From: Trichoplax adhaerens
Taxonomy: Eukaryota > Placozoa > Uniplacotomia > Trichoplacea > Trichoplacidae
DNA: 64,000 nucleotides
Direction of reading: 5' to 3'
NCBI RefSeq assembly: GCF_000150275.1
Contig: NW_002060943.1
Span: 9,828,209-9,892,208 of the forward strand
Position 1 is the stretch's first letter, and each line of letters starts with the position of its first letter. The position numbers were made by a program, and so were the translations under genes. Positions 59,592 through 64,000 of the stretch are shown here, piece by piece. Below the pieces are notes generated by a model. It saw nothing but the letters and a program-made list of their open reading frames with translations, did no database searches and was not told the DNA's origin.

Positions 59592-60828
59592 GAATTCAGC
59601 GCGAAATGGAAGAGTCCTTAAGGAACCTAAAGGTTTCATGAGGATCATACAATGGGTAAGAAAGAGTACTGTAAAAGACAACTTATCTAGTTAAACATAC
59701 AGTGCAGTAGTATAGCGGATAATATGATACGCAATTTGTTACACCAAGTTACGCCTATGCATCTATACAGCAGGTTTTCTAAGCTATTCGTTAAACATGC
59801 AAAGGAAGATAAGCTCATTTATTAATTAATTAAGGCTTAAATGCTTGTAATCAAACAATTATATTTATTAAATTTTCTATCTGCGGATTATTCATAGTTT
59901 GTAGCCATCCTGGCATTTGGAACTGCCACCTCGTTCTCAGTAATGACTGCAGTAACTATTAGTTGTGGAGGATCAGTACGTAACGAAACTGCTACCCTTA
60001 AGTTCTCATACCCATTCGCCTCTGGTTCGTTGACGTATGCCTCACCTGCCTGTAACAGCAGCGGTAGCAGTAGTAATCGCACAGAATTTGTAGAGCTAGG
60101 CAGCAATATCTCTGCTAGTGTACAATTTTTTGTCTTTGTTGGCGTTATTTCTTTCCTGTATACGCTAATATCTCTTGGTATCTATGTCTTTAAAATTGAC
60201 CCGGCTAATCCACCAGAAAGAGAACCATATTTTAAAGTGGTATGGATGTTACAGTACATGAAGCATAGTATTTCAAAATTACCTGTTACGTATTTTAGCT
60301 TTACTAATATCGATTTGATATTTATTCGCATTATTTTCTTATATTGCTGATACCCTAGGATTTCGTAATTAGTGTCATATTTGTCATATTTTGGATTGCT
60401 GGTGCTGGTGCTTGGGCGGCTGCATTAAACGAACTAAAGTTAGAGGCCGATGCTACAAAATCACTCGCTCAAAAAGCTGCCGGACCATGCCATCTTTACA
60501 AATGTTATACCAGAAAGCTCTCAGAATTCGGCAAAGCTAACGCATCTGTTGTAAGGATTTAAGCCCAGTTCTGACTCCCGAAATCAATAAAGTGGCTAGT
60601 TAAATATTCATTTTAAGATTAAAATGATCTTATGTAGAAAACTTTATTTAGGTTTTCGGATTCCTAAATTGGTTTCTATGGTCAGCGAATCTATGGTTCC
60701 TTTACAAAGATACACCATGGTTCAAGGGTCAGAATAATAACAACAGCAGCTCTAAATATGGAGCAAGCCCGGATAGCCAACAGTCTACCTTACCATCCCA
60801 GCAACCTCCAATGAATGATGAATATTAA
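59592..60828 (+). CDS. Synaptophysin/physin-family four-span vesicle protein
   Basis: MARVEL-domain protein of synaptic-like or transport vesicles (synaptophysin, synaptoporin, SYPL, synaptogyrin superfamily). Exons: 59592-59655, 59898-60239, 60359-60550, 60652-60828; phases agree. The 5' exon with the ATG is not located. The N-terminal cytosolic motif GRVLKEPKGFMRIIQW matches the physin motif FRVVKEPLGFVKVLQW. Four hydrophobic spans follow: FVAILAFGTATSFSVM, VQFFVFVGVISFLYTLIS, FVISVIFVIFWIAGAGAWAA and VFGFLNWFLWSANLWFLY. The first lumenal loop is N-glycosylation-rich (NET, NSS, NRT, NIS) with Cys pairs. The tail is short and Asn/Ser/Gln-rich, ending NDEY, without the Tyr-Gly repeats of vertebrate synaptophysin. 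About 258 residues are visible. Synaptophysin-like is favoured over synaptogyrin because of the KEPxGF motif. Confidence 0.88.
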
Positions 60829-62130
60829 AATTTTAGAACCGAAATGACATTCATCGGAATGCGTATATCATGTAGCCAGCAGTCTGCACTAATTGAATGA
60901 TTGCATTTAGCCATTATCAATTACTCAAGATGTAATACTGCGATACCGCATATGATCTTTTAAAGAATAGTAATATATGTCTTTACATATAGGTATAGTA
61001 TTCAATCTGATTTAGTTATCAGATTTCCAGCTTTGAAACGGTAAAAATTCTTATGCAATATGTTTTTGTAAAATTTTGTAGTATCAGCATTTGTAATTTC
61101 GTCCATAAGTTAGAGCTTAGTGTTAGCTTTTACAAGGTATTCCTGATAATCGATATTTATCGGTATTTACAGTTTACATACCTACAGCATAATTACGTAG
61201 TTAATTTTCAATTTCAAATACAGAAATAATAATAGAACATGACATCATGCCGTAGTATTGTACGAGCATCATGTCTGCAGCGTGAAAGTAACTATATTGT
61301 AGTATTTCATTATTTTCTTTTCAACTTTTGCTTGAAACACTAACCTGTGTGTTCCATAATCAGTCCTACCTACTGTCCATGTTTCATATGAAATCAAAAG
61401 TTTACGATACAAATGCTGTATTTATATTTAGCTCTGATGTGGCATTAGCGGTTAAGGACATGCATAAAGAGTACGCAATCCTGTGATCTCACTCGATTTA
61501 ACTTACAGATGACGTAAAAATAAAAAATGGTACTGTATATATAGCACTGCTTACGCTGACGATACATCTAATAAGGGAGTTATTACGTTTAACAGTGTTT
61601 GATACAATCTCCGCAGATTAAAGAGGTAAATTACAGTACATACATTGTTTTTGATCGTCCAGGGTCACTTACTGATTATGACAGCCTATGGTACTGACTC
61701 AGCCACATTAGCGTGACGTAGTACTCGTATACTCACTGCTGTACCTGTGAGGCTGCGACTCTGCCTATGAGTAGTCATAGCGCACAGTATAATCAATAAT
61801 TCACCTGTGTGTACAGTAGTATTACAAATCGCAATTAGCAACGAGGAAAAACTGTTATAGAAATTACTATATGAACCTACTGTCAGGTTTGTCATTACAT
61901 CTACCTACAGTGCACGACAACTCTAAATACTGACGATCTGCTATCGTCGTTTCCTTATGATATACCCAAAAGTACCGCTTCAGCGGCTCTATACCTTCAT
62001 TATACTTGTCCAAATTTGACTGATATATCTGGACAAATGTATTGAAGAAATACCCCTGCAGGCTACAGCCGTTTCAGCGGCCATGGGTGGGTAGTAGGGA
62101 TTTCAGGATATGTCATATGGATATGACTAC
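60829..62130. other. 3' side of the physin gene, nothing coding seen
   Basis: No array and no convincing coding region in 1.3 kb; presumed physin 3' UTR and spacer. Confidence 0.55.
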
Positions 62131-62134
62131 AGTA

Positions 62135-62720
62135 AAAGTACAGTACTGTACTGTACTGTACATCTAACAAGGCACAATATTGTATCTACTGTACCTTACA
62201 ACTATTCATCACTCAAATTTACAGTACTGTATATCTTCGGGTATGATACTAAAGTACAGTTACAACGAAAGATTGATTTGTTTCCAAATGAGTACTGTAG
62301 AATCCGACTTGCTTTTGTCGTGGCGATCAACAAATCACAATGTCAAACTCTTGCAAAATTAATTTACACTTTAAAAACTCCAATATTTCGCTTGGTCAAC
62401 ATTTATATACAGTATACTGTACTACAGAAAACAACCAAATACATTATTGCGTATGGGTAAAAAAGAGCGCGTTTATTTAAAACCATACAGTACAATGGGA
62501 CGTCGATACTATCAATGAAGACTGGCACTGACGTACAGTACAGTACAGTACTGTATTTCTGTACAAACTCGCCACACCCGAGAACATGCAATTTAATTAA
62601 TTTAAAGTTGGCATACTTTTACTGTACTGTACTGTACAGTACTCAAAAAGATTTTGCCCACGACTGTAATGTACAGTACTGTAAATTATACTGTAATTAT
62701 TGTAATTCATAATACGGTAC
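62135..62720. repeat. GTACW arrays around the helicase fragment
   Basis: Pentamer blocks at 62140-62165, about 62220-62235, 62535-62560 and 62620-62690 flank the decayed helicase fragment. They lie 1.2-1.8 kb upstream of the LARS2 exon at the right edge. Confidence 0.78.
62230..62410 (+). pseudogene. PIF1/Helitron-type helicase C-terminal fragment
   Basis: The frame reads KIDLFPNEYCRIRLAFVVAI, then NKSQCQTLAKLIYTLKTPIF. It matches the C-terminal motif of PIF1-like helicases found in Helitrons (pattern RLAFAxTINKxQGQTL). The normal Gly of GQTL is Cys here. There is no ATPase core or Rep domain nearby, and the frame fades into repeat on both sides. It is best read as a degraded transposon relic rather than a gene. 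Confidence 0.6.
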
Positions 62721-62844
62721 TGTACTTACTTTTTACGTGTTGAAGAATTCAGGATTTACTCCTGTAATGGCTGTTTTAGCTGCTTCGCTAAGTCATAATA
62801 AAATCTTAGTTAATTTGCCTTTAAATAACACTAATCATCTATGG

Positions 62845-62901
62845 ATGACTAAATATAGAAGATTACTCCGAGTCCACTGCACTAGAGCTGTTAAAGAAGG
62901 G
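62845..62901 (+). CDS. Speculative 5' exon of LARS2
   Basis: ATG at 62845 opens MTKYRRLLRVHCTRAVKEG before a GTATGG donor. The segment is Arg-rich with no acid until Glu18, like a mitochondrial presequence, and it lies downstream of a GTACW block. The frame is also open upstream from 62737. I found no middle exon linking it to 63923, so this is a guess. Confidence 0.2.
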
Positions 62902-62919
62902 GTATGGGAATACATATAA

Positions 62920-63922
62920 ATAATAATAATCAAATTTGAAGTTGAAACTTCGTTTTGAAGTCAGATCTCATGCCTTGCGATTACTGTGTAGCCGTGAAGT
63001 TTCGCTTTCTCATACGTGTTTTATAATTAATTATCTATCTATCTATCTAACTATATAAACAATTAATACTACAAATTATACTGCGTATAATTGGTGCGGC
63101 TAAATGTAATCTGATGTAAGGACTGAAAATCTGTCTGCTACTTGCACAATGTAAAATCGTATGCATCGTGCATCCATAAGGGTAAATAAATGATATAGTT
63201 CAAATGCAGCATATGAGTTTGCAAAGCAGTCAACATTTTGTAATTGATTATGTGTTTACACTCATAATTCTGCCGACTGCTCTTGGCTTTAGTACAAATT
63301 GAAAGTCCTTTATTTATTTTAAAACGCGATATACGTACATTACGATACGGATCTTTAATTCATCATACAATATTGCAACATACAGTATTTCGATTTAATG
63401 TCCTTTTAGTGTACTATATATTCGTAAGCTTATATAACATTTGCTCAAAGTAAGAGTTTTAGGTTATCCAATACCGTAAATTATGAGATGAGAAAGCTTA
63501 AGTACTCAAAATATTTATCTAAAATATAATCTGCTACTCTGTATGGTAATACATCTATGTTCATCATTTACTGCAGTGCATATGGCCTTTTACAATTAAG
63601 TGTAAAACGAAACAGATAGCATAACATCCTGTGGTTTTGAGATATTCTCAGTGTACTGATATCTCTGTAGCCAACATGTCAAATAAGCATAATTTTACTC
63701 AGGTTGGAGCCAAGGAGTTATAGACCATGGATAGAACACTATATCACTAATTATATTGTTTGCAGCTCTCTTTAAGCTTAATTATAAGACATAATGTGGT
63801 TATTGCATCTTAGATTATAGTACTGAGGATTTAAATTTGCCAATACACACGGTACTACTACATACTAGAAGCGTTTTTTTTCCAAGATTAGAACAGATTT
63901 GTGATTTTACTAAAAATCTTAG
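62920..63922. other. Probable LARS2 5' intron or spacer
   Basis: No exon identified. A (ATCT)n microsatellite of about four units lies at 63030-63050. Confidence 0.5.
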
Positions 63923-64000
63923 GATATGAATAAGAAAAAGAAGTTCTACGTGTTACCAATGTTTCCCTATCCATCTGGTACACTACACATGGGTCATGTG
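63923..64000 (+). CDS. LARS2: Leucyl-tRNA synthetase, 5' part, probably mitochondrial (LARS2)
   Basis: The last 78 bases read in frame to the window edge: DMNKKKKFYVLPMFPYPSG, then TLHMGHV. This is the class I signature region of leucyl-tRNA synthetase: FYVLxMFPYPSGxLHMGHV, including the HMGH (HIGH-type) ATP-binding motif. The bacterial/mitochondrial form of the motif favours LARS2 over the cytosolic enzyme. An acceptor CTTAG precedes 63923, so upstream exons with the presequence are expected. A start at the ATG 63926 cannot be excluded. The gene continues beyond the window. Confidence 0.9.

Noticed and set aside
61686-61895. Minus-strand 69-codon frame
   Set aside because: No start context, no similarity recognised, and no neighbouring exons.

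Overview
This is animal nuclear DNA, not bacterial. It is AT-rich, its genes are split by many short GT-AG introns, and it encodes families typical of animals: STAT, EEA1, a synaptophysin-family protein, PEX26 and DCP1. Compact spacing, short introns, and STAT and synaptic-vesicle families together suggest an early-branching animal such as a placozoan. That placement is inference. One ambiguous base (N) lies at 5048.

Layout, left to right: CFAP100 (-, 3' end off the window), CaMK1 (+), STAT (-), RAB7 (-), a small membrane protein with a death domain (+), an NDUFB11-like complex I subunit (-), EEA1 (+, 48 exons modelled), DCP1 (-), PEX26 (-), a possible terminal exon of an unidentified gene (+, about 58.5 kb), a synaptophysin/physin gene (+), a decayed PIF1/Helitron-type helicase fragment (about 62.3 kb), and the start of a leucyl-tRNA synthetase (+, runs off the right edge). 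A possible nested antisense gene lies in a 1.2 kb EEA1 intron. I rebuilt exons by hand from reading frame, GT-AG sites and intron phase. Most phases close; the places where they do not are stated.

The most striking non-genic feature is a family of arrays built from a 5-bp unit, GTAC followed by A or T. GTAC is self-complementary and W stays W on the other strand, so the array looks the same on both strands, and only the A/T choice at every fifth base varies. The dense arrays are not random in position. They fill the divergent gaps CFAP100/CaMK1, RAB7/death-domain gene and NDUFB11/EEA1, and they lie just upstream of STAT, DCP1, PEX26, the physin gene and probably LARS2. They are almost absent from the convergent 3'-3' gaps (11.1-12.9, 27.0-29.2 and 43.7-46.2 kb) and from the 3' sides of RAB7, PEX26 and the physin gene. 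This looks like a promoter-associated repeat system.

Functionally the genes are mostly housekeeping and signalling. RAB7 and EEA1 both act on endosomes, DCP1 in mRNA decapping, PEX26 in peroxisome import, the NDUFB11-like protein and LARS2 in mitochondria, CaMK1 and STAT in signalling, and CFAP100 in cilia. Nothing suggests an operon or a pathway cluster.
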